NCBI GenBank assembly: GCA_020687485.1
Contig: JAJEQR010000016.1
Coordinates: forward strand, 1-64,000
Origin: Hominifimenecus microfluidus
GTDB taxonomy: Bacteria; Bacillota; Clostridia; Lachnospirales; Lachnospiraceae
Length of the DNA stretch: 64,000 bases
Direction of reading: 5' to 3'
Shown here: piece by piece, positions 7,615 to 19,735 of the stretch
Numbering within the stretch: the first letter of the stretch is position 1
Layout of the letters: each line of letters starts with the position of its first letter
Made by a program: the position numbers and the translations under genes
The notes under the pieces: model-generated
What the model was told of the DNA's origin: nothing
Seen by the model: the letters and a program-made list of their open reading frames with translations, nothing else
Database searches by the model: none

Positions 7615-8985
7615 ATGGAGTTGCCGGTTCTGTTTGAAGAGCGTATGCGCCGGATGCTGCCGCCGGAGGAATACGAACAGTTTTTGAAAAGTTATGAGAG
7701 AGAGAAGTACCATGCGCTCCGCGTGAATACGCTGAAGATCCGCCGGAAGGAGTTCCTGGAACGTGGTCTCTTCGATCTGGAGCCGGTTCCGTGGTGTGAG
7801 AATGGCTTCTACTATGGCGAGAACGAACGGCCGGGAAAGCATCCGTTCCATGAGGCTGGACTCTACTATATCCAGGAACCGAGCGCGATGTCAGCAGCGG
7901 CGCTGGCGGATGTGCAGCCGGGAGAATATGTGCTGGACCTCTGCGCGGCTCCGGGCGGCAAGTCCACGCAGCTGGCGTCTGCCCTGCAAGGGCAGGGACT
8001 TCTGGTTGCGAATGAGATTCATCCGGCGCGGGCGAAGATCCTTTCTCAGAATATCGAACGAATGGGGGTGCGCAATGCGCTGGTGACGAACGAGACGCCG
8101 CAGAGCCTGGCGCTGCGCTTTCCTGCGTTTTTCGATCGGATTATAGTGGACGCTCCGTGCTCTGGCGAGGGCATGTTCTTCAAGGAGGAGCAGGCGCTGA
8201 TCCATTGGAGTCCGGAGAATGTGCAGATGTGTGCTTCCCGTCAGGATGAGATCCTGGAAGAAGCGGCGAAGATGCTGGCACCGGGCGGAACGCTGGTGTA
8301 TTCGACCTGCACATTCGCACCGGAGGAAGACGAGGGCAGCATGGTACGCTTTCTGAACGCGCACCCGGAATTCTCTGTGAAGAAGGTTCCTTCGCCGGAG
8401 GGCTTCCGTCCCGGTCACCCGGAGTGGGTGGATGGCCCCGAAGAGCTGAAAGCGACCTTTCGTCTGTGGCCGCATGTCTTAAAGGGGGAAGGGCATTACG
8501 CAGCTGTCCTGCAGAAGGCGGGCGAGCTTCCGGAGCATGCTTCATTCGGAAAAGTACCGAAGGCGGATCGGGCGGTCTGCCGCGCGTGGGAGGAGTTTGC
8601 GGCGGTGAATCTGCGTGAAACACCGGAAGGGATTCCGGTGCTGTTCGGAGAGCAGCTCTACCTGCTTCCGGTGGCGATCCCGCTGAAGGGACTGAAGGTA
8701 CTGCGGCCGGGGCTGCATGTGGGTACCTGGAAGAAGAATCGTCTGGAGCCTGCGCATGCGCTCGCGATGGTGCTGCGTGCACAGGAGGCGGCGCGCAGCC
8801 TGGAGCTGCACCCGAACCCGGATGAGAGCTGGGATATGGTATCGGCCTGGCTGCGCGGTGAGTCGGTTCCTGCGGACGGAGAGAACGGCTGGACGCTGGC
8901 ACTCGCGGAGGGCTATCCCATCGGTTGGGGAAAGGTTAGTGGCGGTCAGCTGAAGAATCATTACCCGAAAGGGCTGAGAAGATAA
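7615..8985 (+). CDS. rRNA/tRNA (cytosine-C5)-methyltransferase, RsmF/NSUN family
   Basis: S-adenosylmethionine-dependent methyltransferase of the NOL1/NOP2/Sun family. The SAM motif LDLCAAPGGKSTQLA lies at about residues 106-120, the conserved DAPCSGEGMF contains the release cysteine, and YSTCTFAPEEDE holds the catalytic cysteine. The 456-residue length includes a C-terminal domain (from about 290) like that of RsmF, with the conserved GLHVG and LALAEGYPIGWGK ends, so it probably modifies 16S rRNA. The exact target base cannot be read from the sequence. AGGAGG precedes the ATG. A promoter for galK starts just after its stop codon. Confidence 0.88.
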   Translation: MELPVLFEERMRRMLPPEEYEQFLKSYEREKYHALRVNTLKIRRKEFLERGLFDLEPVPWCENGFYYGENERPGKHPFHEAGLYYIQEPSAMSAAALADVQPGEYVLDLCAAPGGKSTQLASALQGQGLLVANEIHPARAKILSQNIERMGVRNALVTNETPQSLALRFPAFFDRIIVDAPCSGEGMFFKEEQALIHWSPENVQMCASRQDEILEEAAKMLAPGGTLVYSTCTFAPEEDEGSMVRFLNAHPEFSVKKVPSPEGFRPGHPEWVDGPEELKATFRLWPHVLKGEGHYAAVLQKAGELPEHASFGKVPKADRAVCRAWEEFAAVNLRETPEGIPVLFGEQLYLLPVAIPLKGLKVLRPGLHVGTWKKNRLEPAHALAMVLRAQEAARSLELHPNPDESWDMVSAWLRGESVPADGENGWTLALAEGYPIGWGKVSGGQLKNHYPKGLRR

Positions 8986-9016
8986 AATTTTCCTCCTGTA
9001 TCGTTGTAATCTGTAC

Positions 9017-9045
9017 TCGTCAGATAAGGTAAAATATGATACAAT
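9017..9045 (+). promoter_or_regulatory. Sigma-A promoter with extended -10 for galKT
   Basis: TCGTCA (9017-9022), 17-bp spacer and extended -10 TGATACAAT (9037-9045), ending 25 bp before the galK start. Confidence 0.55.
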
Positions 9046-9070
9046 GTAGGCGAATATGAGGAGGGGAGCC

Positions 9071-10243
9071 ATGAAAGAAAAACTTTTAGCAGAATTTTCG
9101 AAGATTTTTGGAGGCGATGGGCAGGCGGAGCTGTTCTTTTCACCGGGACGTGTGAATTTGATCGGCGAGCATACGGACTATAACGGAGGACATGTATTTC
9201 CGTGCGCACTGACGATCGGTACCTATGGTGCGGTGAGAAAGAGAGAGGATCGGAAGCTTCGTCTTTACTCGATGAATTTCTCCGGAACCGGAATCTGGGA
9301 GACCTCGCTGGATGAGCTGACGCCCTGCCCGGAGGATCGCTGGACGAATTATCCGAAGGGCGTGCTGTGGGCATTGCAGGAGAAGGGTTATGAGGTTCCG
9401 TTCGGATTCGATCTTCTGGTGTACGGCAATATCCCGAATGGTTCCGGACTGTCTTCCTCCGCATCGCTGGAAGTGCTGATCGGTACGATCGCGAAGAAGT
9501 TCTACGGCCTGGATATGCTTACGATGGAGGAGATCGCGAAGATCGGCCAGTATTCGGAGAATCACTACAATGGTGTGAACTGCGGTATCATGGATCAGTT
9601 CGCGGTTGCCATGGGGAAGAAGAATCATGCGATCTATCTGGACACGGCGACGCTGGAGTACGAGTACGCACCGCTGGAGCTGGGCGATGCGCGCATCGTG
9701 ATCGCGTGCAGCAACAAGAAGCGCGGTCTGGCGGATTCGGCTTATAATACGCGCCGCAGCGAGTGCGAGACGGCGCTGCAGGAACTTCAGCAGGTGGTGA
9801 AGGTGGATACACTGGGCGATCTGAGCGAAGAGGAGTTCGAACAGTACAAGGACGCGATCAAGGATCCGGTGCGTGTGCGCAGAGCCCGTCATGCGGTCTA
9901 TGAGAACCAGAGAACCCGCAAGGCAGCGGAAGCTCTGAAGAAGGGCGATCTGGCGGAGTTCGGACGCCTGATGAATGAGTCGCACGTATCGCTGCGCGAT
10001 GACTATGAGGTAACCGGCATCGAGCTGGATACGCTGGCGGAGACCGCCTGGGAGCAGCCTGGTGTGATCGGTTCCCGGATGACGGGCGCCGGTTTCGGTG
10101 GATGCACGGTGAGCATTGTGAAGAATGACGCGATCGATGACTTTATCGAGAACGTTGGGAGGAAGTACGAGTCTGTGATCGGATACGCGGCGGATTTCTA
10201 TGTTGTGGAGGCCGGCGACGGTGCCCGCAGACTTTCTAAGTAA
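9071..10243 (+). CDS. galK: Galactokinase
   Basis: Phosphorylates alpha-D-galactose with ATP to galactose 1-phosphate, the first Leloir step, in the cytosol. The 390-residue GHMP kinase shows the galactokinase signature SPGRVNLIGEHTDYNGG near residue 24, the ATP loop GNIPNGSGLSSSASLE (about 120-135) and the C-terminal MTGAGFGGCTVS motif. The start at 9071 is favoured over an in-frame ATG at 9056 because GAGGGGAG lies between them. galT follows after 16 bp, so the two form an operon. Confidence 0.95.
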   Translation: MKEKLLAEFSKIFGGDGQAELFFSPGRVNLIGEHTDYNGGHVFPCALTIGTYGAVRKREDRKLRLYSMNFSGTGIWETSLDELTPCPEDRWTNYPKGVLWALQEKGYEVPFGFDLLVYGNIPNGSGLSSSASLEVLIGTIAKKFYGLDMLTMEEIAKIGQYSENHYNGVNCGIMDQFAVAMGKKNHAIYLDTATLEYEYAPLELGDARIVIACSNKKRGLADSAYNTRRSECETALQELQQVVKVDTLGDLSEEEFEQYKDAIKDPVRVRRARHAVYENQRTRKAAEALKKGDLAEFGRLMNESHVSLRDDYEVTGIELDTLAETAWEQPGVIGSRMTGAGFGGCTVSIVKNDAIDDFIENVGRKYESVIGYAADFYVVEAGDGARRLSK

Positions 10244-10259
10244 CCGGAGGGGAAGTGCT

Positions 10260-11762
10260 ATGCTGAATCGAGAAATTGCGCGCCTGGTCTCTTACGGTAT
10301 CGTAACCGGTCTGATTCCGGAGGAGGAGCGGATCTACAGCAGGAATCTGCTGCTGGATCTGTACCATGAGGATTCTTATGAGGAGCCGGAAGCGGAAGGT
10401 GTGACGGCAGATGATCTGGAGGATATCCTGAAGGAGCTTCTGGATGAGGCTGTGCGTCGCGGCCTTCTTCCGGAAGACAGCGTGACCTACCGGGATCTCT
10501 GGGATACCCGGCTGATGAATTGTCTGGTTCCCCGGCCGAAGGAAGTCATCCGTACCTTCCTGGAGTATGAGAAGGAGAGCCCGAAGAAGGCGACCGATTA
10601 TTTCTATAAGCTGAGCCAGGACAGCGATTATATCCGCCGTTACCGCGTGAAGAAGGACCTGCGCTGGAAGGTGGACAGCCCCTACGGGCCGCTGGATATC
10701 TCCATCAATCTGTCCAAGCCGGAGAAGGATCCAAAGGCGATTGCGGCGGCGGGGCGCGCGGTGGATACTTCCTATCCGAAGTGCCAGCTGTGCAAGGAAG
10801 CCGTGGGATACGCCGGAAGAGTGAATTATCCGGCCAGAGAGAATCATCGGGTGATTCCGGTGACGATCGACGGGAAGCAGTGGTGGTTCCAGTATTCGCC
10901 GTATGTGTACTATAACGAGCATTGCATCGTTTTCTGCGGAGAGCATACGCCGATGCGGATTGACGCCGGAACTTTCCGGAAGATGTTTGATTTTATCGAC
11001 CGTTTCCCGCACTACATGGTGGGATCGAACGCGGATCTTCCCATTGTGGGAGGTTCCATCCTGAGCCACGACCATTTCCAGGGCGGCAACTACGAGTTCC
11101 CGATGGCAAAAGCGGGGCTGGAGGAAGAGTTCTCCGTGCCTGGTTTTGAGGATGTCAGCGCGGGAATCGTGCGCTGGCCGATGTCTGTGATTCGCTTAAG
11201 CAGCGCCAACCGCGCGCAGGTGCAGGCACTGGCGGAGAAGATCCTGAACGCGTGGAGAGGCTACACGGATGAAGCAGCCTTCGTCTTCGCAGAGACGGAG
11301 GGAGAGAAACACAATACGATCACGCCGATCGCGCGGATGCGTGACGGCCGCTATGAGCTGGATCTTGTGCTGCGCAACAATATCACGACGAAAGAGCACC
11401 CTCTGGGCGTGTATCACCCGCATGAGGAGCTGCATCATATCAAGAAAGAGAATATCGGCCTGATCGAGGTGATGGGTCTGGCGATTCTTCCGGCGCGTCT
11501 TCAGAAGGAGCTTACGGCTCTCGGCGAAGCGCTGGTGGATGGCCGGGACATTCGCGGCGATGAGGTTCTGGGAAAGCATGCGGACTGGGCGGAGGAGCTT
11601 ACCGCTTCCTACGGCAGCTTCCGCAGCGATAATGTGGAACAGATCCTCCGGAAAGAGACCGGAAAAGTATTCTGCCGGGTACTGGAGGATGCCGGAGTGT
11701 ACAAGTGCAATGAGGAAGGCCGTGAGGCGTTCCGTCGTTTCGTGCGGACACTTTCCCTGTAA
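10260..11762 (+). CDS. galT: UDP-glucose--hexose-1-phosphate uridylyltransferase, class II
   Basis: Transfers UMP between UDP-glucose and galactose 1-phosphate, giving UDP-galactose and glucose 1-phosphate. The 500-residue protein belongs to the Gram-positive GalT class II rather than the 350-residue E. coli type. Visible markers are YPKCQLCKEAVGYAGR (residues about 177-192), WWFQYSPYVYYNEH, and SHDHFQGG in the nucleotidyl-transfer histidine region. The ATG at 10260 is preceded by GGAGGGG at 10246-10252. A long hairpin at 11766-11799 separates it from lacZ. No galE is present in the window. Confidence 0.95.
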   Translation: MLNREIARLVSYGIVTGLIPEEERIYSRNLLLDLYHEDSYEEPEAEGVTADDLEDILKELLDEAVRRGLLPEDSVTYRDLWDTRLMNCLVPRPKEVIRTFLEYEKESPKKATDYFYKLSQDSDYIRRYRVKKDLRWKVDSPYGPLDISINLSKPEKDPKAIAAAGRAVDTSYPKCQLCKEAVGYAGRVNYPARENHRVIPVTIDGKQWWFQYSPYVYYNEHCIVFCGEHTPMRIDAGTFRKMFDFIDRFPHYMVGSNADLPIVGGSILSHDHFQGGNYEFPMAKAGLEEEFSVPGFEDVSAGIVRWPMSVIRLSSANRAQVQALAEKILNAWRGYTDEAAFVFAETEGEKHNTITPIARMRDGRYELDLVLRNNITTKEHPLGVYHPHEELHHIKKENIGLIEVMGLAILPARLQKELTALGEALVDGRDIRGDEVLGKHADWAEELTASYGSFRSDNVEQILRKETGKVFCRVLEDAGVYKCNEEGREAFRRFVRTLSL

Positions 11763-11765
11763 GAC

Positions 11766-11799
11766 AGAAGCCGTCTGCAGTTTACTGCGGACGGCTTCT
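11766..11799 (+). terminator. Strong hairpin between galT and lacZ
   Basis: A 15-bp stem (AGAAGCCGTCTGCAG, 11766-11780, with 11785-11799) has one G-T wobble and a TTTA loop. The T-run after it is weak (CTTGT), so it may end only part of the transcripts or protect galKT mRNA. Confidence 0.6.
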
Positions 11800-11806
11800 C
11801 TTGTAA

Positions 11807-14932
<3,126 letters not shown>

Positions 14933-14996
14933 AACGATTCAGAACGATTTGGTTTAAGAGAAATGGAAGAAAAGGAAAAGAAAGAGGATACAGAAA

Positions 14997-16040
14997 ATGG
15001 CAGTAAGAAAAGAATACTGGGGCACTCTTCCGGAGGTTGGAGTGGTCTATCGCTATTATATCAGCGGTGAAGGCAGCACGGAGGCTGTGGTTACAAATCT
15101 GGGAGCAATCCTGCTGTCCCTGAAGACGCCAGACCGCGAAGGAAAGTTGCGGGATGTTGTGCTGGGATACGATGACCTGAACGCTTGCCTGCAGAATCCG
15201 CCGCATCTGGGAGCCGTCATCGGAAGAAACGCCAACCGCATCGGAGGAGCTTCTTTTACTCTGAATGGGAAGGAATATCCGCTGACGAAGAACGACGGAG
15301 AGAATAACCTTCACAGTGGCAATGATTTTTATCGTGTCCGCCTGTGGAACGCGGAGCCGGGCGAGAACAGCGTGACTTTTCGCCTGGAGAGTCCAGACGG
15401 CGATCAGGGATTCCCCGGAAACGCCGTGATTTCGACAGAGTACACTTTGACAGAGCGCGGTATCCGCATTCATTACCATGTAACCTGCGATCAGGACACG
15501 GTAGTTAACCTGACGAATCACAGCTATTTTCAGCTGGATGGTCATGCGGCCGGTGATTTTTCAGAGCAGAGGGTCTGGATTGACGCGGATTCCTATACGC
15601 CTTCGGACGCAGCGCTGATTCCGACCGGAGAGATCGCGCCGGTGGCGGGCACTCCGCTGGATTTCCGCAGATTCCGCCGGATCGGTCTTTCAATTGACGA
15701 GGATTTTCTTCCACTGGTACAGGCAGGAGGTTATGATCACAACTTTGTGCTGAATCATCAGCCCAGTGTTTTTTCTCTGGCTGCCCGCGCGGAGAGTGAT
15801 GCCAGCGGAATCGGGATGAGCGTGTATACTGACCAGCCGGGGCTGCAGTTTTATACCGGCAATTTCCTGGCGGGAGAGTTCCCTGGCAAGGAAGGTGCGG
15901 CCTACGGCAGAAGAACCGGTTACTGCTTCGAGTCCCAGGCTTTCCCGGATGCTGTTCATAAGGAGAATTTCCCGACGGCGGTTCTGAAGAAGGGTGAAGT
16001 CTATGATACGGTGACGGAGTACCGCTTCTATTGTTTCTAG
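14997..16040 (+). CDS. galM: Aldose 1-epimerase (galactose mutarotase)
   Basis: Interconverts beta- and alpha-D-galactose, supplying GalK with the alpha anomer released as beta by LacZ. The 347-residue beta-supersandwich protein carries GRNANRIGGASF (about 81-92), ENNLHSG (about 102-108), the catalytic-His motif NLTNHSYFQLDG, and the C-terminal catalytic-Glu region CFESQAFPDAVH. The gene follows lacZ after 64 bp of purine-rich DNA with no terminator, so the two are probably co-transcribed. A hairpin at 16080 closes the cluster. Confidence 0.94.
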   Translation: MAVRKEYWGTLPEVGVVYRYYISGEGSTEAVVTNLGAILLSLKTPDREGKLRDVVLGYDDLNACLQNPPHLGAVIGRNANRIGGASFTLNGKEYPLTKNDGENNLHSGNDFYRVRLWNAEPGENSVTFRLESPDGDQGFPGNAVISTEYTLTERGIRIHYHVTCDQDTVVNLTNHSYFQLDGHAAGDFSEQRVWIDADSYTPSDAALIPTGEIAPVAGTPLDFRRFRRIGLSIDEDFLPLVQAGGYDHNFVLNHQPSVFSLAARAESDASGIGMSVYTDQPGLQFYTGNFLAGEFPGKEGAAYGRRTGYCFESQAFPDAVHKENFPTAVLKKGEVYDTVTEYRFYCF

Positions 16041-16079
16041 GTTCGGGAGTATATCGGAATCGATACTTGTATATAAGAT

Positions 16080-16139
16080 AAGACCGGCAGGTGTTCATCC
16101 GAAGCTGTTTCGGGAAGGCTATGCCGGTCTTTCTATTTT
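16080..16139 (+). terminator. Terminator after galM
   Basis: AGACCGGCA (16081-16089) pairs with TGCCGGTCT (16122-16130) over a 32-nt loop and is followed by the T-rich TTCTATTTTG. Confidence 0.65.
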
Positions 16140-16193
16140 GATGTTTTTCATGTAGATTTTTTATCTGGATTCTCGAGATTGTACCGACGGTTA

Positions 16194-16529
16194 CTATTCG
16201 GAGCCTTCCGGATCCTCCGGGGACATGGATAGTTTGCGGGAGATCATTTCCAGTGTTTCTAGATCATCGTCATTCAGATGCGATGCACAGGTCAGAATAT
16301 TTTGAAGTGTCAGCGGATATTTTATACCCGGATCGAAGAAATCTCTTGGACTGACTTCGAAATACTCACAGAGTTGAAAAAGCATGGTAATGGATGGCAT
16401 CGACTTCCCGGAGGTCAGTGCCTGAATGTATCCGGCGGAGCGTCCGAGTTCCCGGCTGATTTGTTTCTCTGATTTGCCGGATTCGGCGGCAAGCTGACTG
16501 ATTCGTTCCCTGATGAAGGTTTCATCCAT
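16194..16529 (-). CDS. XRE-family helix-turn-helix regulator
   Basis: 111 residues. The N-terminal half is a Cro/C1-type helix-turn-helix: ERISQLAAESGKSEKQISRELGRSAGYIQALTSGKSMPSITMLFQLCEYFEVSPRDFF (about residues 6-63, key turn at SEKQISRELG). The C-terminal tail is short and acidic. The ATG at 16529 is chosen because GGGGAG lies 8 nt upstream; a longer form from 16547 lacks a site. It is convergent to galM and divergent from the DUF3783-hom unit, so it could regulate either itself or the consensus promoter at 16666. Target unknown. Confidence 0.85.
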   Translation of the reverse strand: MDETFIRERISQLAAESGKSEKQISRELGRSAGYIQALTSGKSMPSITMLFQLCEYFEVSPRDFFDPGIKYPLTLQNILTCASHLNDDDLETLEMISRKLSMSPEDPEGSE

Positions 16530-16665
16530 AGTAAAATCTCCCCGCAAATGAGTATACTGAATTGCAAAAAAACGAGCGGTAGCCGTAAATATTTAAATAC
16601 TGAAAAAAGACTGCTTAAAATATTCGATTGGAAAGATGTGGAAATATTTATCCCAGGGAGACGGT

Positions 16666-16694
16666 TTGACATGACAGGGAACATCCGTTATAAT
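16666..16694 (+). promoter_or_regulatory. Consensus sigma-A promoter for DUF3783-hom
   Basis: Perfect TTGACA (16666-16671), 17-bp spacer and perfect TATAAT (16689-16694), about 26 bp before the start codon. Confidence 0.9.
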
Positions 16695-16719
16695 AACGCA
16701 TAAAGGAGCAGCAGGCAGA

Positions 16720-17157
16720 ATGAAGTTAACTGGGCATACAATTCTTTGCTATGGATTGAATACGGAAAAGGGAAAGAAAATAAAGACAGCGGCTCTTTTG
16801 CTGGGGATTCGCGTGAAGAGTGTAGATCCTTCCCGTTACGGGGAGGCGATCGGGAGTCTTCTGGGGAAGCCTGTGGAGGTGCAGGAGGAGACGGAAGAAG
16901 AACAGGGCGTGCAGATCAGCGAAGAGATGATGGTCATGGCCGGATTCAATAGCCGCACACTGGATCATTTTCTTGAGCAGCTGAAGCGAAGAGGAATTCC
17001 GGGAGTGGTGCTGAAGGCAGTGGTAACTCCCCATAATGTCAGCTGGAGCTCACGCCGGCTCTACCGTGAACTGTGCGGAGAGCGGGAAGCATATCGCCAG
17101 GGAAATGCAGTCCCTGAAGCAACAGGAGGAAAAGATGAATCAGATTCCAACGATTAA
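16720..17157 (+). CDS. DUF3783 domain protein
   Basis: 145-residue cytoplasmic protein of unknown function. Residues about 60-120 match the DUF3783 pattern: EEMMVMAGFNSRTLDHFLEQLKRRGI, then a conserved LKAVVTPHNVSWSSRRLYREL. The N-terminal part (ILCYGLN...LLGIRVKSVDPSRYGEAIG) looks like a small alpha/beta fold. The C-terminal 20 residues are polar and probably disordered. AAGGAG precedes the ATG. The 3' end overlaps the start of hom by 23 nt, which suggests translational coupling; whether it acts on homoserine metabolism is unknown. Confidence 0.8.
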   Translation: MKLTGHTILCYGLNTEKGKKIKTAALLLGIRVKSVDPSRYGEAIGSLLGKPVEVQEETEEEQGVQISEEMMVMAGFNSRTLDHFLEQLKRRGIPGVVLKAVVTPHNVSWSSRRLYRELCGEREAYRQGNAVPEATGGKDESDSND

Positions 17158-18424
17158 GGCGGCGCTGCTAGGCGCGGGAACCGTGGGCGGCGGTGTATAT
17201 AAGCTGGTACAGCGCCAGAAGGATGAGCTCCCATACAAGGCGGGAGCGAATGTGGAGATCAGCCGGATTCTTGTGCGGAATACCTCGAAGCACAGAGAAG
17301 GCATCCCGGATGAGCTCCTTACGGATGACTGGAAGTCCATCGTGAACGATCCGGAGATTAAGATTGTGATCGAGCTGATGGGAGGCATCGAGCCTGCGAG
17401 AACCTATCTGCTGGAAGCCATGCGAGCTGGCAAGCAGGTGATCACTGCGAATAAGGATCTGCTGGCGGAGTACGGGGACGAGCTGATGGAGGCGGTCACC
17501 GAGAATCACTGCGATATGCTGTATGAGGCTTCCGTCGGCGGCGGTATCCCGATTATCCATCCGCTGAAGCAGTGCCTGGAGGGCAATGATCTCACAGAGG
17601 TTATGGGAATCGTGAACGGTACGACGAATTATATCCTGAGCAAGATGACCGGCGAGGGGATGGATTATGCCGAGGCGCTGGCGCAGGCGACGGAGCTTGG
17701 CTATGCCGAAGCAGACCCTACGGCGGATGTAGAAGGCTATGACGCCGGGCGCAAGATCGCAATCATGGCTTCCATTGCGTTCCATACCCGCGTGAAGTTT
17801 GAGGATGTATATACCGAAGGCATTACGAAGATTACGGCAGCGGATATCCGCTATGCCAGTGAGTTTGGCTATGTGATCAAGCTGCTGGGAGTGGCCAGAG
17901 AGCAGGAGGACGGTGTGGAAGTGCGGGTGCATCCTATGCTGATCCCGGCGACGCATCCGCTGGCAACGGTCAATGATGCGTTTAATGCCGTTTTCGTACA
18001 CGGCGACGCAGTGGACGACGCGATGTTTATGGGGCGGGGAGCCGGAGAGTTCCCGACTGCCAGTGCAGTGATGGGTGATCTGATTGATGCGGTGCGCAAT
18101 CTGATTCAGGGCTGCAGCGGACGGATCGGCTGCAGCTGTTATAAGAAGAAACATATCAAGCCGATGGAGCAGACATCGAGCCGCTATTTCCTTCGCCTGC
18201 AGGTGGAAGACCGTTCCGGCGCACTGGCCGGAATCGCCAGTGTATTCGGCAATAATGGCGTGAGCATCTATCAGGTGGTTCAGAAGGCGCGCCATGACGG
18301 AAAGGCGGAGCTTGTGATTATCACGGAGAATGTGGAGGAAAGACGCATCCGCGACGCTCTGACGATTCTGCAGGGCATGTCCATGGTGCGCGAGATTTCC
18401 GGTATGATCCGGGTATATGGCTGA
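17135..18424 (+). CDS. hom: Homoserine dehydrogenase
   Basis: Reduces aspartate semialdehyde to homoserine with NAD(P)H, the branch point to threonine and methionine. The 429-residue protein has an N-terminal dinucleotide fold (GAGTVGGGVYKL, about residues 11-22), the catalytic core with NGTTNYILSKM and the signature AEADPTADVEGYDAGRK, and a C-terminal ACT domain (RYFLRLQVEDRSGALAGIASVF onward, about 348-429) for allosteric feedback, usually by threonine. ATG 17135 is preceded by AGGAGG at 17124-17129. It is monofunctional, with no aspartokinase domain. A hairpin terminator follows at 18454. Confidence 0.95.
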   Translation: MNQIPTIKAALLGAGTVGGGVYKLVQRQKDELPYKAGANVEISRILVRNTSKHREGIPDELLTDDWKSIVNDPEIKIVIELMGGIEPARTYLLEAMRAGKQVITANKDLLAEYGDELMEAVTENHCDMLYEASVGGGIPIIHPLKQCLEGNDLTEVMGIVNGTTNYILSKMTGEGMDYAEALAQATELGYAEADPTADVEGYDAGRKIAIMASIAFHTRVKFEDVYTEGITKITAADIRYASEFGYVIKLLGVAREQEDGVEVRVHPMLIPATHPLATVNDAFNAVFVHGDAVDDAMFMGRGAGEFPTASAVMGDLIDAVRNLIQGCSGRIGCSCYKKKHIKPMEQTSSRYFLRLQVEDRSGALAGIASVFGNNGVSIYQVVQKARHDGKAELVIITENVEERRIRDALTILQGMSMVREISGMIRVYG

Positions 18425-18453
18425 GAATCGGTTCGAAAGTCAGAAACGCTGGG

Positions 18454-18485
18454 GGGAATCATTCGAAAAAGGGGATTCCCTTTTT
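18454..18485 (+). terminator. Terminator after hom
   Basis: GGGAATC (18454-18460) pairs with GATTCCC (18474-18480), followed by TTTTT. A TATAAT at 18499-18504 just after it probably serves fba, although its -35 is poor. Confidence 0.7.
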
Positions 18486-18557
18486 GAAGATAGCGCGGTA
18501 TAATAAACGCAGAAAAGCAACGATTCAGAATATAGGTATTCTAGGAGGGATCATTTT

Positions 18558-19421
18558 ATGGTAATTTCTGCCAAGGAGATGCTGCAGGAGGCAAGAGCCG
18601 GCAAGTATGCAGTAGCACAGATTAATATTAACAACCTGGAGTGGACCAAGTCCGTACTTACTGTAGCGGAGGAACTTCGTTCTCCGATTATCCTGGGCTG
18701 CACCCAGGGCGCGGGCAAGTATATGACCGGTTACAAGACTGTAGTGGGGATGGTGAATGGTATGCTGGAGAGCATGAATATCACGGTTCCGGTTGCCCTG
18801 CATCTGGACCACGGCAGTTATGAGCACTGCTATCAGTGCATCGATGCCGGATTTATGTCCATCATGTTCGATGGTTCTTCCTATCCAATTGAGGAGAATG
18901 TAGCAAAGACGAAAGAACTCGTAGAGGTATGCCACAAGAAGGGCATTTCTCTGGAGGCGGAAGTTGGTGCCATCGGCGGCGATGAGGATGGCGTAGCTGC
19001 ACAGGGCGAGTGCGCAGATCCGGACGAGTGCAAGCGCATCGCAGATCTTGGCATCGATTTCCTGGCTGCCGGCATCGGCAATATTCACGGTCAGTATCCG
19101 GCAAACTGGAAGGGACTCAGCTTCGAGACGCTGGAGGCGATCAAGGAGAAGGTTGGTGATCTTCCTCTGGTTCTTCACGGCGGTACCGGTATTCCGGAGG
19201 ATATGATTAAGAAGGCGATCTCTCTCGGAGTTGCCAAGATCAACGTAAATACTGAGTGCCAGCTGAGCTTCGCGGCGGCGACCCGCAAGTACATCGAGGA
19301 AGGCAGAGATCTTCAGGGCAAGGGCTTTGATCCTCGCAAGCTTCTTCTCCCCGGCGCGGAAGCCATCAAGGAGACCGTACGCCAGAAGCTGACGCTGTTC
19401 GGTTCTGTCGGCAAGGCATAA
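18558..19421 (+). CDS. fba: Class II fructose-1,6-bisphosphate aldolase
   Basis: Zinc-dependent aldolase that cleaves fructose 1,6-bisphosphate to the two triose phosphates in glycolysis and runs in reverse in gluconeogenesis. The 287 residues show the class II metal-binding motifs: LHLDHGSYEHC (His ligands, about 80-90), EAEVGAIGGDEDG, GNIHGQYP and VLHGGTGIPEDMI. The active-site loop and NVNTECQ near the C-terminus are intact. AGGAGG precedes the ATG. The gene stands alone between two terminators. Confidence 0.95.
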   Translation: MVISAKEMLQEARAGKYAVAQININNLEWTKSVLTVAEELRSPIILGCTQGAGKYMTGYKTVVGMVNGMLESMNITVPVALHLDHGSYEHCYQCIDAGFMSIMFDGSSYPIEENVAKTKELVEVCHKKGISLEAEVGAIGGDEDGVAAQGECADPDECKRIADLGIDFLAAGIGNIHGQYPANWKGLSFETLEAIKEKVGDLPLVLHGGTGIPEDMIKKAISLGVAKINVNTECQLSFAAATRKYIEEGRDLQGKGFDPRKLLLPGAEAIKETVRQKLTLFGSVGKA

Positions 19422-19456
19422 AGAAATAAACATACATGTAAGAACGAAACGCAATG

Positions 19457-19490
19457 GGGCGGTGTCACAGGGACACTGCCCTCTTCTTTT
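19457..19490 (+). terminator. Terminator after fba
   Basis: GGGCGGTGTC (19457-19466) pairs with GACACTGCCC (19472-19481, one wobble), followed by TCTTCTTTT. Confidence 0.85.
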
Positions 19491-19735
19491 ATATACGGGT
19501 GGCGGAGAGATCTGCGCTTGCAGGGATGAAAAATCTGAAAACAGAATTTTCTATGGTGAAGTGCGCCTCAAACATAATTAAATAAGGCAAAAAGCAATAA
19601 TAAGATAATAAAATAAATCAAAAGAGCTAATTTAACTAATTTTATTAAAGAAAACTCTTGCAAAAGAAAGCGAAATGGTGTATGGTATCACCATATTATT
19701 TCGTTGGGAAATGAAAAATAAAGGAGGAGATACAT
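19491..19735 (+). promoter_or_regulatory. A+T-rich upstream region of glnN with promoter at 19658-19686
   Basis: TTGCAA (19658-19663), 17-bp spacer and TATGGT (19681-19686) form a plausible sigma-A promoter. The region 19555-19660 just upstream is almost entirely A and T and could act as an UP element. No operator or leader hairpin was recognised. Confidence 0.5.
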
